Assembly (NCBI RefSeq): GCF_016863515.1
Contig: NZ_BOPA01000025.1
Coordinates: 25,027-89,026 of the forward strand
DNA length: 64,000 nt
Direction: 5' to 3'
From: Micromonospora gifhornensis
GTDB lineage: Bacteria > Actinomycetota > Actinomycetes > Mycobacteriales > Micromonosporaceae
The translations under genes and the position numbers were made by a program. Under the pieces are notes generated by a model that worked only from the letters and a program-made list of their open reading frames with translations, had not been told where the DNA came from and did no database searches. The number at the start of each line of letters is the position of its first letter. Position 1 is the stretch's first letter. Of this stretch, positions 42,513 through 51,255 are shown piece by piece.

Positions 42513-43715
42513 GTGCAGGAACCCGCCCCCCGGTACGCCGGATACCAGTCCTTCGACTACTTGACGCCGCACGTTGACTACAAGGTCTTCGAGCTGGCTC
42601 CGCAGCTCGGCCGCGTGCCGGAGCACGATCTGGGTCTCAACGCCGAGCAGTACGCCCGGGTGGCCCGGCTGCTCCAGGAGCACATGGCCATCTCGCTGCA
42701 CGAGCACCCGAAGATCCTGCCGGCCGACGTGACGCAGCTGCGCGACTACAACCGCACCGGCCGCAACTCGTTCGGCTTCGAGGGCCTGGCCCGCTCCGGT
42801 CTGACCGCGGTGTTCGACAACTTCATGAACGGCACCGGCTGCGTGACAAGTGAGCACGCCTGGAAGTGGGACGACGTCATCTACGACATCGGTCTGCGCT
42901 TCGCCGACATCGCCAAGCAGGACCACGTGGTGGTGGCGACCACGTTGGAACAGATCTTCGAGGCCAAGCGCAACGGCCAGATCGCCCTGGTGGCAGGTCT
43001 GGAAGCGGCCACGATGATCGAGAACGAGCTGGACCGGATCGACATCCTCTACGGCTTCGGCGTACGCCAGATGGGCATCGCGTACAGCCAGGCGAACATG
43101 CTCGGATCCGGCCTCTCCGAGGACCGCGACGGCGGCCTGACCCACTTCGGGCGGCGCGCGGTGGACCGGATGAACAAGCTCGGTATCGCCATCGACATCT
43201 CGCACTCCGGCGACCAGACCTCGCTGGATGTGATCGAGGCCAGTCGGGTGCCGGTGTTCATCACCCACGCCGGTGCCCGTTCGGTCTGGAACACACCTCG
43301 GATGAAGCCGGACGAGGTGATCCGGGCCTGCGCCGAGCGTGGTGGCGTGATCGGCATCGAGGCCGCTCCGCACACCACCCTCTCGGCGGGCCACCCACAC
43401 CATTCGATCGAGTCGGTGATGGACCACTTCACGTACTGCGTGGAGCTGGTCGGCATCGACCACGTCGCGTTCGGCCCGGACACCAACTTCGGTGACCACG
43501 TCGGGCTGCACGACAGCTTTACCCAGCACCTGGCGATCGGTAAGGCCCACGGGGTGGTGGACCACCCGCGGGTTCCGTACGTGAGCGGCATGGAGAACCC
43601 GGCGGAGTGCTTCAGCAACATCGTCGGGTGGTTGGTCACGCACGGTTACTCCGACGACGAGATCGCCAAGGTCATCGGCGGCAACATCATCCGGGTTCTT
43701 CAGGAGGTTTGGTGA
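42513..43715 (+). CDS. Membrane dipeptidase (peptidase M19), first copy
   Basis: The 400-residue protein matches the M19 renal-dipeptidase TIM barrel. Metal-site regions include ALVAGLEAATMIENELDRID, IDISHSGDQTSLDVIE, VPVFITHAGARSVW and GGVIGIEAAPHT. The first metal motif, normally HxD in DGHND, reads SLHEHP, so a His replaces the Asp. M19 enzymes cleave dipeptides, often with a D-residue at the C-terminal side. The start is GTG 42513 with GAGGTGAG as RBS. It opens the peptide operon and is strongly similar to the second copy at 51256. Confidence 0.88.
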   Translation: MQEPAPRYAGYQSFDYLTPHVDYKVFELAPQLGRVPEHDLGLNAEQYARVARLLQEHMAISLHEHPKILPADVTQLRDYNRTGRNSFGFEGLARSGLTAVFDNFMNGTGCVTSEHAWKWDDVIYDIGLRFADIAKQDHVVVATTLEQIFEAKRNGQIALVAGLEAATMIENELDRIDILYGFGVRQMGIAYSQANMLGSGLSEDRDGGLTHFGRRAVDRMNKLGIAIDISHSGDQTSLDVIEASRVPVFITHAGARSVWNTPRMKPDEVIRACAERGGVIGIEAAPHTTLSAGHPHHSIESVMDHFTYCVELVGIDHVAFGPDTNFGDHVGLHDSFTQHLAIGKAHGVVDHPRVPYVSGMENPAECFSNIVGWLVTHGYSDDEIAKVIGGNIIRVLQEVW

Positions 43716-43717
43716 AA

Positions 43718-45340
43718 ATGGCAGTGAAGGGTCGTTGGCGGCTCGCTGTCGCGCTCGGCGTGGTGGCCACGCTGGGTGTGTCTGGCTGCGGCCTGAACGA
43801 GGACAACAACTCGTCCTCCGGCAACTCGTCGTCGGAGACGGTGCTGCGGATCGGCACCACCACCGACGTCAGCAACTTCAACCCGCTCCAGTCGCTCAGC
43901 AAGACCGACTCGTGGATTCTCAACGCGATGTACCCGCACCTGCTGCGGATCGACGAGAACGCGCAGAAGGCCCCGGAGCTGGCCAAGGAGTACCGCTACG
44001 AGGATGACGGCAAGACCGCCGTCTTCGTGCTGCGCGACGACTTCAAGTGGTCCGACGGCAAGCCGGTCGTCGCCGACGACGTGAAGTTCAGCGCCGAGAA
44101 GATCATGGAGTACAAGCTCGGCAACGTCGCGGCCAAGCTGACCTGGGTCGAGTCGGTCGAGGCCCCGGACGCGACCACAGTCAAGTTCAAGCTCTCCCAG
44201 CCGTACGCGCCGTTTGCCGAGGGCGTCGGCTTCTGGATGGCCGTCGTACCGAAGCACATCTTCGAGCCGGCCGGCGACCTCTCCAAGTTCGCCAACGACT
44301 CGAACTGGGTCGGTGCCGGACCGTTCGTGCTGGACAGCGTGACCAAGGGCCAGCGCTACGTGATGAAGCGCAACGAGCACTACCCGCTCGCGCCGGGTGG
44401 CAAGGCCGCGGTCAGCCAGGTCGAGTACCGGGTCTACCCGGACGTCAACACGATGATGCTGGCGCTGCGCAACGGCGACATCGACCTGATGGGTACCCCG
44501 GTGCCGATCTCGGCGGCGAAGACCTTCGAGGGCGACGACAAGATCAAGCTGGAGAAGGTCGGCGCGCTCGGCTTCGCCCACCTGACCTACAACATGAAGA
44601 ACAAGTACCTCGCCGACCAGCAGGTCCGGCAGGCGCTGTCGATGGCGGTGGACACCAAGGCGATCATCTCCGCGGTGCTCCAGGGTGACGGCCAGCAGAT
44701 GGCCGGGCCGATCTCGCCGATCTTCTCGGAGTACGACAACACCGAGCTCCAGCCGTACCCGTTCGACCCCGAGGGCGCGAAGGCCAAGCTGAGTGCGGCG
44801 GGCTACAAGGACGGCAACAACGACGGCTTCTTCGACGAGCTCTCCTTCGGCGTGGCCTGCGACCAGTCCAACGCCAACATCACCCGCGTGGTGCAGCTCT
44901 TCCGCGAGAGCGCGGCCAAGGCCGGCATCAAGCTGGAGAACGAGTGCGTCGAGCGCAACACCTTCCTCACCCGCACCAAGAACGGTGAGTACGACATCGA
45001 CGCCTCGCAGTGGGGCGTGTTCGACAACCCGATGGACCAGCTGCGCAGCACCTACCTGTCCAGCAACCCGGGTGGCATCAACTACAACCTGCTCGAGTCG
45101 GCCGAGATGGACGCGCTGATCAACGACGCGGCCGGCACCACCGACCCCGAAGAGTTCAAGACCAAGATCAAGAACATTGACAAGGTCGTGCACGAGCAGG
45201 CGTACCTGACCCCGCTGTACGTGGAGAACTTCCAGTTCGCCTACAACGCCAGCAAGTTCACCGGCTTCGTCGCGTCGCCGTCGGACCTGCTCGGCATGGT
45301 CACCGCGTACTCGCTGGCCCAGGTCACTCCGGTCAAGTAA
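43718..45340 (+). CDS. Peptide ABC transporter substrate-binding lipoprotein (family 5)
   Basis: The ~540-residue protein has a lipoprotein signal (LAVALGVVATLGVSGCGL, Cys near residue 25) and an SBP_bac_5 domain. Motifs include VLRIGTTTDVSNFNPL, FVLRDDFKWSDGKPVVADDV and, in the hinge region, YRVYPDVNTMMLALRNGDID. It should capture oligopeptides or dipeptides outside the cell for the DppBCDF system that follows. AGGAGG at 43702 serves either GTG 43712 (overlapping the dipeptidase stop) or ATG 43718. Confidence 0.92.
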   Translation: MAVKGRWRLAVALGVVATLGVSGCGLNEDNNSSSGNSSSETVLRIGTTTDVSNFNPLQSLSKTDSWILNAMYPHLLRIDENAQKAPELAKEYRYEDDGKTAVFVLRDDFKWSDGKPVVADDVKFSAEKIMEYKLGNVAAKLTWVESVEAPDATTVKFKLSQPYAPFAEGVGFWMAVVPKHIFEPAGDLSKFANDSNWVGAGPFVLDSVTKGQRYVMKRNEHYPLAPGGKAAVSQVEYRVYPDVNTMMLALRNGDIDLMGTPVPISAAKTFEGDDKIKLEKVGALGFAHLTYNMKNKYLADQQVRQALSMAVDTKAIISAVLQGDGQQMAGPISPIFSEYDNTELQPYPFDPEGAKAKLSAAGYKDGNNDGFFDELSFGVACDQSNANITRVVQLFRESAAKAGIKLENECVERNTFLTRTKNGEYDIDASQWGVFDNPMDQLRSTYLSSNPGGINYNLLESAEMDALINDAAGTTDPEEFKTKIKNIDKVVHEQAYLTPLYVENFQFAYNASKFTGFVASPSDLLGMVTAYSLAQVTPVK

Positions 45341-45370
45341 CCCCAACCAGAGGGAAAGGAGGGGTCCCCC

Positions 45371-46324
45371 GTGCTGCGTTTCGTGCTCAGCCGAGCACTG
45401 AAGGCCGTCCTGACCGTGTGGATCGCGATCACCTCGACGTTCTTCCTGCTCCGGCTGCTGCCGGGGGACCCCACGACCCTCATGGTCGAGGGCGACATGA
45501 CGCCGGAGATGCAGGCGGCACTGCTCAAGACGTACGGCCTGGACCGTCCGTTGTGGGAGCAGTACGTGTCGTACCTGCGCGAGTTGATCCAGGGCAACCT
45601 GGGCATCTCGTTCCGGCAGATCCAACCGGTCACCGACATCATCCTCGATCGCCTGCCCTGGACGTTGCTGCTGGCCGGAAGCGCGTTCGTACTGACCATC
45701 GCGGTCGGTATCCCGATCGGCGTGACCGCCGCCGTCAACCGGGGCAAGTGGCTCGACCGGGCGCTGCAGGGCTTCGGCATCAGCGCCAACGCGCTCTTCG
45801 TGCCCAGCGTCGCGATCCTGCTGCTGGTCTTCTTCGGGGCCCAGCTCGGCTGGTTCCCGATCGGTGGGGCGATCGACCCGGACACCCGGGGACTGGGCGC
45901 CTACCTGAGCCTGGCCCACCACCTGGTGCTGCCGGTGCTCTCCCTGGTCCTGGTGCAACTCGGCCCGTACGCGCTGACGCTGCGGACCAACATGATCGAG
46001 GTCCTCGGTGAGGACTACATCCGCGCCGCCCAGGCGCGTGGCCTGTCGGCCCGCCGGCGGGTCTGGAAGCACGGTCTGCGCAACGCGATCCTGCCGGCGC
46101 TGACCCTGATGGGTCTGCAACTGGGCACCCTGGTCGGCGGCGCGGTGCTGACCGAGACGGTCTTCGCCTACCCCGGGGTCGGCCGCCTGATCTACGAGGC
46201 GGTGGGTCAGCAGGACTACCCGGTGATCCAGGGCGCGTTCATCATGCTCGCCGTCACCGTGGTGTTCGCCAACGCCCTGACCGACATGCTCTACGCCGTC
46301 CTCAACCCCCGGATCCGCCTGTGA
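45371..46324 (+). CDS. Peptide ABC transporter permease (DppB type)
   Basis: The 317-residue permease has six helices and the OppB/DppB N-terminal region (LLRLLPGDPTTLMVEGDMTP). Its coupling motif is YIRAAQARGLSARRRVWKHG, with the family EAA loop pattern. The start is GTG 45371 after AAAGGAGGGG. It is paired with the second permease 44 bp downstream, and the gap contains a diverged copy of the rph-rdgB repeat. Confidence 0.93.
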   Translation: MLRFVLSRALKAVLTVWIAITSTFFLLRLLPGDPTTLMVEGDMTPEMQAALLKTYGLDRPLWEQYVSYLRELIQGNLGISFRQIQPVTDIILDRLPWTLLLAGSAFVLTIAVGIPIGVTAAVNRGKWLDRALQGFGISANALFVPSVAILLLVFFGAQLGWFPIGGAIDPDTRGLGAYLSLAHHLVLPVLSLVLVQLGPYALTLRTNMIEVLGEDYIRAAQARGLSARRRVWKHGLRNAILPALTLMGLQLGTLVGGAVLTETVFAYPGVGRLIYEAVGQQDYPVIQGAFIMLAVTVVFANALTDMLYAVLNPRIRL

Positions 46325-46362
46325 GCGCGAGGCGTTTCCCCACCACCGTGAACGAAGGGAGG
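46318..46362. repeat. Diverged copy of the stop-to-RBS repeat
   Basis: CCTGTGAGCGCGAGG...CGTGAACGAAGGGAGG matches both ends of the 54-bp unit at 447-557 but has a different, shorter middle. It again starts over a stop codon and ends in the ribosome binding site (GGGAGG) of the next gene. Confidence 0.55.
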
Positions 46363-46367
46363 GTGCC

Positions 46368-47249
46368 GTGAGTGCCCCTGTGCTGACCGAGCCGGCACCG
46401 CCGTCGGCGCCGTCGGCGTCCAAGCGGTCCTCCTGGTACGGCTACCTGCGGCAGCCCACTGTGGCGCTGTCGGTGCTGGTGCTGCTGGTGATGGTGCTGA
46501 TGGCGGTCTTCGCGCCGTTGATCGCCGACGAGCCCAGCGGCGCCGGTCCGGATGTGTTGCAGTCGCCGTCGGGTGCGCACTGGTTCGGCACCGACGACCT
46601 CGGGCAGGACGTCTTCGCCCAGGTGGTCTGGGGCACCCGGACCAGTCTGGTGATCGGCCTGGCCGCATCGCTGATCGCGCTCGCGCTGGGCACCACGATC
46701 GGGTTGGCGGCGGCGTACTTCCGGCCGATCGACGCGGTCGCCACGGTGATCACCGACGTGATGCTGGCGCTGCCCACCCTGCCCCTGATGATCATGCTGG
46801 CCGCGGTGGTAAGCCCCAGCGTGGTGACCCTGACCCTGATCATCGGGTTCTTCGCCTGGCCCGAGGTGGCCCGGCTGATCCGCTCGCAGGGGCTGGTGAT
46901 CAGCGCGATGCCCTACATCGACGGGGCCCGGGTGCTCGGTGCGACGGGCTGGCGGATCGTCACCCGCGAGATCCTGCCCGCCGTCGTCTCGCTGATGATC
47001 GTCAGCGTGCTGCTCACCGCCTCCCGGGCGGTGATCTCCGAGGCCGGCCTGAGCTTCCTCGGCCTCGGTGACCCGGACGCTTGGTCCTGGGGTCGGATCC
47101 TGCTCAACGCCCAGCGCAGCGGCACCATCGCGATCGCCTGGTGGCAGACCCTCTTCCCGTCCCTGGCGATCCTGCTGCTGGTGCTCGCCGCGACCCTCGC
47201 CGGAATGCGGTTCAACGACTCCCGTGACCCCCGCCGCAACGGAGGCTGA
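46368..47249 (+). CDS. Peptide ABC transporter permease (DppC type)
   Basis: The 293-residue permease has an N-terminal OppC-like helix (VALSVLVLLVMVLMAVFAPL) and HWFGTDDLGQDVFAQVVWGT. The EAA coupling segment is YIDGARVLGATGWRIVTREI, and SFLGLGDPDAWSWG is typical of DppC. It starts at GTG 46368 with GGGAGG. The M24 gene follows after 3 bp. Confidence 0.93.
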   Translation: MSAPVLTEPAPPSAPSASKRSSWYGYLRQPTVALSVLVLLVMVLMAVFAPLIADEPSGAGPDVLQSPSGAHWFGTDDLGQDVFAQVVWGTRTSLVIGLAASLIALALGTTIGLAAAYFRPIDAVATVITDVMLALPTLPLMIMLAAVVSPSVVTLTLIIGFFAWPEVARLIRSQGLVISAMPYIDGARVLGATGWRIVTREILPAVVSLMIVSVLLTASRAVISEAGLSFLGLGDPDAWSWGRILLNAQRSGTIAIAWWQTLFPSLAILLLVLAATLAGMRFNDSRDPRRNGG

Positions 47250-47252
47250 CAA

Positions 47253-48434
47253 GTGCGACTTCCCGACAGCTTCTACACAAGCGTCCGTGCCCGGCTCAGC
47301 GAGGCGCTCGACGAGCGTGGCCTGGACGGCTTCCTGGCCACCTCGCCGCCGGAGGTCGCGTTCCTCAGTGGCTTCTTCTACATCGCCACCGAGCGACCGG
47401 TCTACCTGTGGATGCCGCGCGAGGGTGATCCGTTGCTGGTCATCCCCCGCCTCGACGAGGAGTACGCCGCGCAGCAGGGCGTCACCCTGCCGATGGTCAG
47501 CTACTTCGAGTACCCGGGTGTGGTCAGCGCCGAGGAGACCCTGGCCGCCGCGCTGTCGCGGCCCGGTGGGGCGGGACGCCGCATCGGGGTGAGCGCCGGG
47601 GTGTCGGTGGCCGCGTTCCGGGCGTTGTCCGCGGCCATCGGCGGTGCGGAACTGGTCACCACCGACGCGGTGGCGAAGCTGAGGCTGTGCAAGTTCCCCG
47701 AGGAGATCCCGTTCCACGAGGCCGCCGCCCGGATCTGCGACGAGATGCTCGCCGCCGGGCGCGGGCTGATCGAGGAGGCGCTGGCCTCCGGTGGCCCGCT
47801 GCCCCGCGAGGACGAGATCGCCCGGCACGTGATCGGTTACGGCACCGATCAGATGTACGCCCACTACGACCTGGTCGTCTACACCACCAAGCTGGCCGGG
47901 GGACTTGTCTACGCCGGCCCGAATTCGGCGCTGCCGCACGGCCTGCCGACCCGTCGGCGGGTACGACCGGGCGACACCCTGATCCTCTCCCTCGGCGCGG
48001 CGGTGGCCAGCCGTTTCGTGGAGAGCGAGCGGACCTTCATCATCGGTGAGCCCACCGCCGAACAGGTGCGCTACTACGAGGCCGACCGGCAGGCGCAGGA
48101 GGTGGGCACCCAGGCGATGGTCGCCGGGCGGACCTGCGCCGAGGTCAACAAGATCTGCCTGGACGTGCTGCGGGACCAGGGGCTGGGGGACTACATCCGG
48201 CACCGGCAGGGGCACGGCATCGGGCTGCAGAACCACGAGGCGCCGTGGGTCGAGGACGGCGACGACACCGTGCTCGCCCCCGGGATGCTGCTCTCCAGCG
48301 AACCCGGTGTCTACGTGCCCGGGCACGCCGGCTACCGCATCTCCGACACGGTCCTGGTGCAGGAAGACGGTCCGCGCCGGCTCACCGGCTACCCGCGCGA
48401 CCTGGCGTCCAACATCATCGAGGGGGTCCGGTGA
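47253..48434 (+). CDS. M24-family protein, creatinase-like, probably metal-independent
   Basis: The 393-residue protein has a creatinase N-terminal domain (residues ~1-155) and a pita-bread M24 domain. HALLMARK residues are altered. Where aminopeptidase P and prolidase have two Asp ligands, it reads ILSLGAAVASRFVESERTF. The glutamate expected in the last motif is Ser (YRISDTVLV). GHGIGL and SSEPGVY are kept. Creatinase itself lacks the metal and has a similar ERT sequence, so hydrolysis of a C-N bond without metal is likelier than Xaa-Pro cleavage. The start is GTG 47253 with GGAGG. Confidence 0.82.
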   Translation: MRLPDSFYTSVRARLSEALDERGLDGFLATSPPEVAFLSGFFYIATERPVYLWMPREGDPLLVIPRLDEEYAAQQGVTLPMVSYFEYPGVVSAEETLAAALSRPGGAGRRIGVSAGVSVAAFRALSAAIGGAELVTTDAVAKLRLCKFPEEIPFHEAAARICDEMLAAGRGLIEEALASGGPLPREDEIARHVIGYGTDQMYAHYDLVVYTTKLAGGLVYAGPNSALPHGLPTRRRVRPGDTLILSLGAAVASRFVESERTFIIGEPTAEQVRYYEADRQAQEVGTQAMVAGRTCAEVNKICLDVLRDQGLGDYIRHRQGHGIGLQNHEAPWVEDGDDTVLAPGMLLSSEPGVYVPGHAGYRISDTVLVQEDGPRRLTGYPRDLASNIIEGVR

Positions 48435-49267
48435 AAATCAACGGAGCGAAACTTGTCGTCGAGGCGTTCGGCCCCGAGGACGGCCCGGCGATGATCGTGC
48501 ACCACGGCGCGCCGGGTCTGGGCTCACGCAGCGAACCGAAGCGTTCCTTCGGTCCCTTCTCCGACCGGTTGCGGGTCATCGTCTTCGACGCCCGCGGCTC
48601 CGGCGAGTCCAGTGACGACGAGCCGTTCACCCACGAGCAGTGGGTGGCCGACGTGGACGCGATCCGGGAGCACTTCGGCTACGAGAAGATCGTCATGGCC
48701 GGCGGCTCGTACGGCGGATTCATCGCCATGGAGTACGCCATCGCGCACCCCGACCGGGTCTCCGCGTTGGTGCTGCGGGACACCGCCGCGGACACCGCGC
48801 ACGACCACCTGGCGGTCGAGCGGGCCCGCAACACCGACCGCTCGGTCATCCCGGAGTGGGTCATCGACCGGATCGGCACCGGCCGCTTCGAGAGCAACGA
48901 GCAGCTGCGGGAGTACTGGCGGGCCATCCTGCCGCTCTACGATCACCAGCACGACCCGGCCAAGGACGAGGCGCGGCTGGCCGCCACCCGCTTCCACTAC
49001 CGGACCCACAACGCGGCCTTCGGGCAGAACATGCCCCGGTACGACCTCAAGCCGAAGCTGCCCTCGATCACCTGCCCGACCCTGGTCACCGTGGGCCGGC
49101 ACGACTGGCGTACGCCGGTGGAAGCCTCGCAGGTCATCGCCGACCTGGTGCCCAACGGTGAGCTTGTGGTCTTCGAGAACTCCGGCCACTCCCCGCAGTT
49201 GGAGGAGCCCGAGCTGTTCCAGCAGGTGGTGCGGGACTTCCTGCACCGAGCCGGAGTGCTGCGATGA
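48431..49267 (+). CDS. Alpha/beta hydrolase (proline iminopeptidase-like)
   Basis: The 278-residue alpha/beta hydrolase has the oxyanion region MIVHHGAPGLGSRSEP, DARGSGESS, the nucleophile elbow AGGSYGGFIAMEYA (Ser), the acid in VGRHDWRTP and the His in NSGHSPQLEEP. The catalytic triad is complete. The HGxPG loop and GSYGG elbow resemble proline iminopeptidases, which remove N-terminal residues from peptides. Its place in a peptide operon supports peptidase or amidase activity. The start is GTG 48431, overlapping the M24 stop by 4 bp. Confidence 0.85.
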   Translation: MKINGAKLVVEAFGPEDGPAMIVHHGAPGLGSRSEPKRSFGPFSDRLRVIVFDARGSGESSDDEPFTHEQWVADVDAIREHFGYEKIVMAGGSYGGFIAMEYAIAHPDRVSALVLRDTAADTAHDHLAVERARNTDRSVIPEWVIDRIGTGRFESNEQLREYWRAILPLYDHQHDPAKDEARLAATRFHYRTHNAAFGQNMPRYDLKPKLPSITCPTLVTVGRHDWRTPVEASQVIADLVPNGELVVFENSGHSPQLEEPELFQQVVRDFLHRAGVLR

Positions 49268-50247
49268 GCCTGTTGGAGATCGACGACCTGCGGGTCGCGT
49301 TTCCCAGCCCGAACGGGCCGGTCAACGCGGTCAACGGGGTGTCGCTCGAAGTCGACTCCGGACGGACCCTGGCCATCCTCGGCGAATCCGGTTCCGGCAA
49401 GAGCGTCACCGCCCAGGCGGTGATGGGCATCCTCGACGTACCGCCCGCCACGGTCAGCGGATCGGTCCGGTTGCAGGGCCGGGAGCTGCTCAACCTGCCC
49501 CGCAAACAGCGGGAGCGGATCAGCGGCGAGGAGATCGGCATGGTGTTCCAGGACGCCATGGCAGCCCTCAACCCGGTCTTCACCATCGGCCACCAGATCA
49601 TGGAGGTGCTGCGGGTACGCCGGGGCATGTCCCGCGCCGACGCCCGCCGCCGGGCCATCGAACTTGTCGACCGGGTACGCATCCCGGCGGCCAGGGACCG
49701 GCTGCGTGACTACCCGCACCAGTTCTCCGGTGGCATGCGCCAACGCATCATGATCGCGCTGGCCATCTCCCTGGAACCGGACCTGCTGATCGCCGACGAG
49801 CCCACCACCGCCCTGGACGTGACCGTGCAGGCCCAGGTGATGGAGCTGCTGGCGGAGATCCAACGGGACAGCGGCATGGGTCTGCTGCTGATCACCCACG
49901 ACCTGGGCGTGGTGGCCGAGGTCGCCGACGAGGTGGCGGTGATGTACGCCGGCCGGATCGTCGAGCGCGGCACGGTCGAGCAGATCTTCGCCGGGCCGGC
50001 GCACCCGTACACCGAAGGGTTGCTCGCCTCGATGCCCCGGGTGGACCGGCGCGACGAGCAGCTCTACGCGATTCCCGGCGCCCCGCCGAACCCGGCCCGG
50101 CTGCCCACCGGATGTCCTTTCCACCTGCGCTGCCCCCGGGCCACCGACGAATGCCTGGTGACCCTGCCGCCGCTGCACGCGCTGCCGGCCGACCGGGCCA
50201 GCGCCTGCCACCACCACGAGGAGGTGCTCGGTGCCACCCAGCGATGA
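49264..50247 (+). CDS. Peptide ABC transporter ATPase (DppD type)
   Basis: The 327-residue ATPase has Walker A GESGSGKSVTAQAV, signature FSGGMRQRIMIAL, Walker B LLIADEPTTALDVT and the oligopeptide-transporter C-terminal domain with GCPFHLRCPRATDEC, whose cysteines typically bind an iron-sulfur cluster in this family. It overlaps the hydrolase stop (ATGA) and the next ATPase gene by 17 bp. Confidence 0.94.
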   Translation: MSLLEIDDLRVAFPSPNGPVNAVNGVSLEVDSGRTLAILGESGSGKSVTAQAVMGILDVPPATVSGSVRLQGRELLNLPRKQRERISGEEIGMVFQDAMAALNPVFTIGHQIMEVLRVRRGMSRADARRRAIELVDRVRIPAARDRLRDYPHQFSGGMRQRIMIALAISLEPDLLIADEPTTALDVTVQAQVMELLAEIQRDSGMGLLLITHDLGVVAEVADEVAVMYAGRIVERGTVEQIFAGPAHPYTEGLLASMPRVDRRDEQLYAIPGAPPNPARLPTGCPFHLRCPRATDECLVTLPPLHALPADRASACHHHEEVLGATQR

Positions 50248-51220
50248 CGTGGTGCTACGGGTCGAGAACCTGGTCAAGCACTTCCCCGTCAAGGGGCGCA
50301 TCCCATTCGTCTCCGGCGGGGTCGTCAAGGCCGTCGACGGCGTCTCCTTCGACCTGCGCCGCGGCGAGACCCTCGGCGTGGTGGGGGAGTCCGGCTGCGG
50401 CAAGAGCACCCTGGCGCGGATGCTCGTCGGGTTGGAACAGCCCACCTCCGGTGCGGTGCGGTTCGGCAAGTCGGTGGTGCACCAGGCCAAGGGGCGGGAG
50501 CTGCGGGCGCTGCGTCGCCGGATCCAGATCGTGCTCCAGGACCCGTACACCTCGCTGAACCCGCGCCGGACGATCCGGGAGATCCTGCTCCAGCCCTTCG
50601 AGATCCACCCGGACGTGCTGGACCGCCGACGCCGGGTCGAGCGGATCAAGGAACTGCTGGACCTGGTCGGTCTCGACGCCAGCCTGCACCTGGACCGCTA
50701 CCCGCACCAGTTCTCCGGCGGGCAGCGCCAACGCATCGGCATCGCCCGGGCGCTGGCCCTGAACCCCGACGTGATCGTCTGCGACGAGCCGGTCTCCGCA
50801 CTTGACGTCTCCGTCCAGGCCCAGGTCGTCAACCTGCTGGAACGCCTCCAGGATGAGCTGGGCGTGGCGTACGTCTTCATCGCCCACGACCTGTCGGTGG
50901 TGCGGCACATCTCCGACCGGGTCGCCGTGATGTACCTCGGCAAGTTGGTGGAGACCGGCCCGGAGATCGACCTGTACGACTCGCCCAGGCACCCGTACAC
51001 CAGCGCGCTGCTCTCCGCGGTGCCGGTGCCCGACCCGGCCGGCCGCCGACAGCGGCAGCGGATCCTGCTGGCCGGTGACCCGCCCAGCCCGGTCAACCCG
51101 CCGTCGGGTTGCCGGTTCCGGACCCGCTGCTGGCAGGCGACCGACACCTGCGCCACTACCGAACCCCCGCTGGCCACCGGTGCACATCCGGTCGCCTGCC
51201 ACTATCCGCTGGCCGCGTGA
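50231..51220 (+). CDS. Peptide ABC transporter ATPase (DppF type)
   Basis: The 329-residue second ATPase has Walker A GESGCGKSTLARML, signature FSGGQRQRIGIARAL, Walker B VIVCDEPVSALDVS and a C-terminal cysteine region GCRFRTRCWQATDTC. It pairs with the DppD-type protein to power the two permeases. It starts at GTG 50231, within the 3' end of the preceding gene. Confidence 0.94.
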   Translation: MPPSDDVVLRVENLVKHFPVKGRIPFVSGGVVKAVDGVSFDLRRGETLGVVGESGCGKSTLARMLVGLEQPTSGAVRFGKSVVHQAKGRELRALRRRIQIVLQDPYTSLNPRRTIREILLQPFEIHPDVLDRRRRVERIKELLDLVGLDASLHLDRYPHQFSGGQRQRIGIARALALNPDVIVCDEPVSALDVSVQAQVVNLLERLQDELGVAYVFIAHDLSVVRHISDRVAVMYLGKLVETGPEIDLYDSPRHPYTSALLSAVPVPDPAGRRQRQRILLAGDPPSPVNPPSGCRFRTRCWQATDTCATTEPPLATGAHPVACHYPLAA

Positions 51221-51255
51221 CGGCCGGCTACCCGTCCTGACAAGGAGAAGGTGTC

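Noticed and set aside
43700..48326. Long minus-strand frames (907 and 674 codons) across the peptide operon
   Set aside because: They are complements of the substrate-binding, permease and M24 genes. No motifs, no starts with Shine-Dalgarno, and His/Gln/Arg-rich translation.
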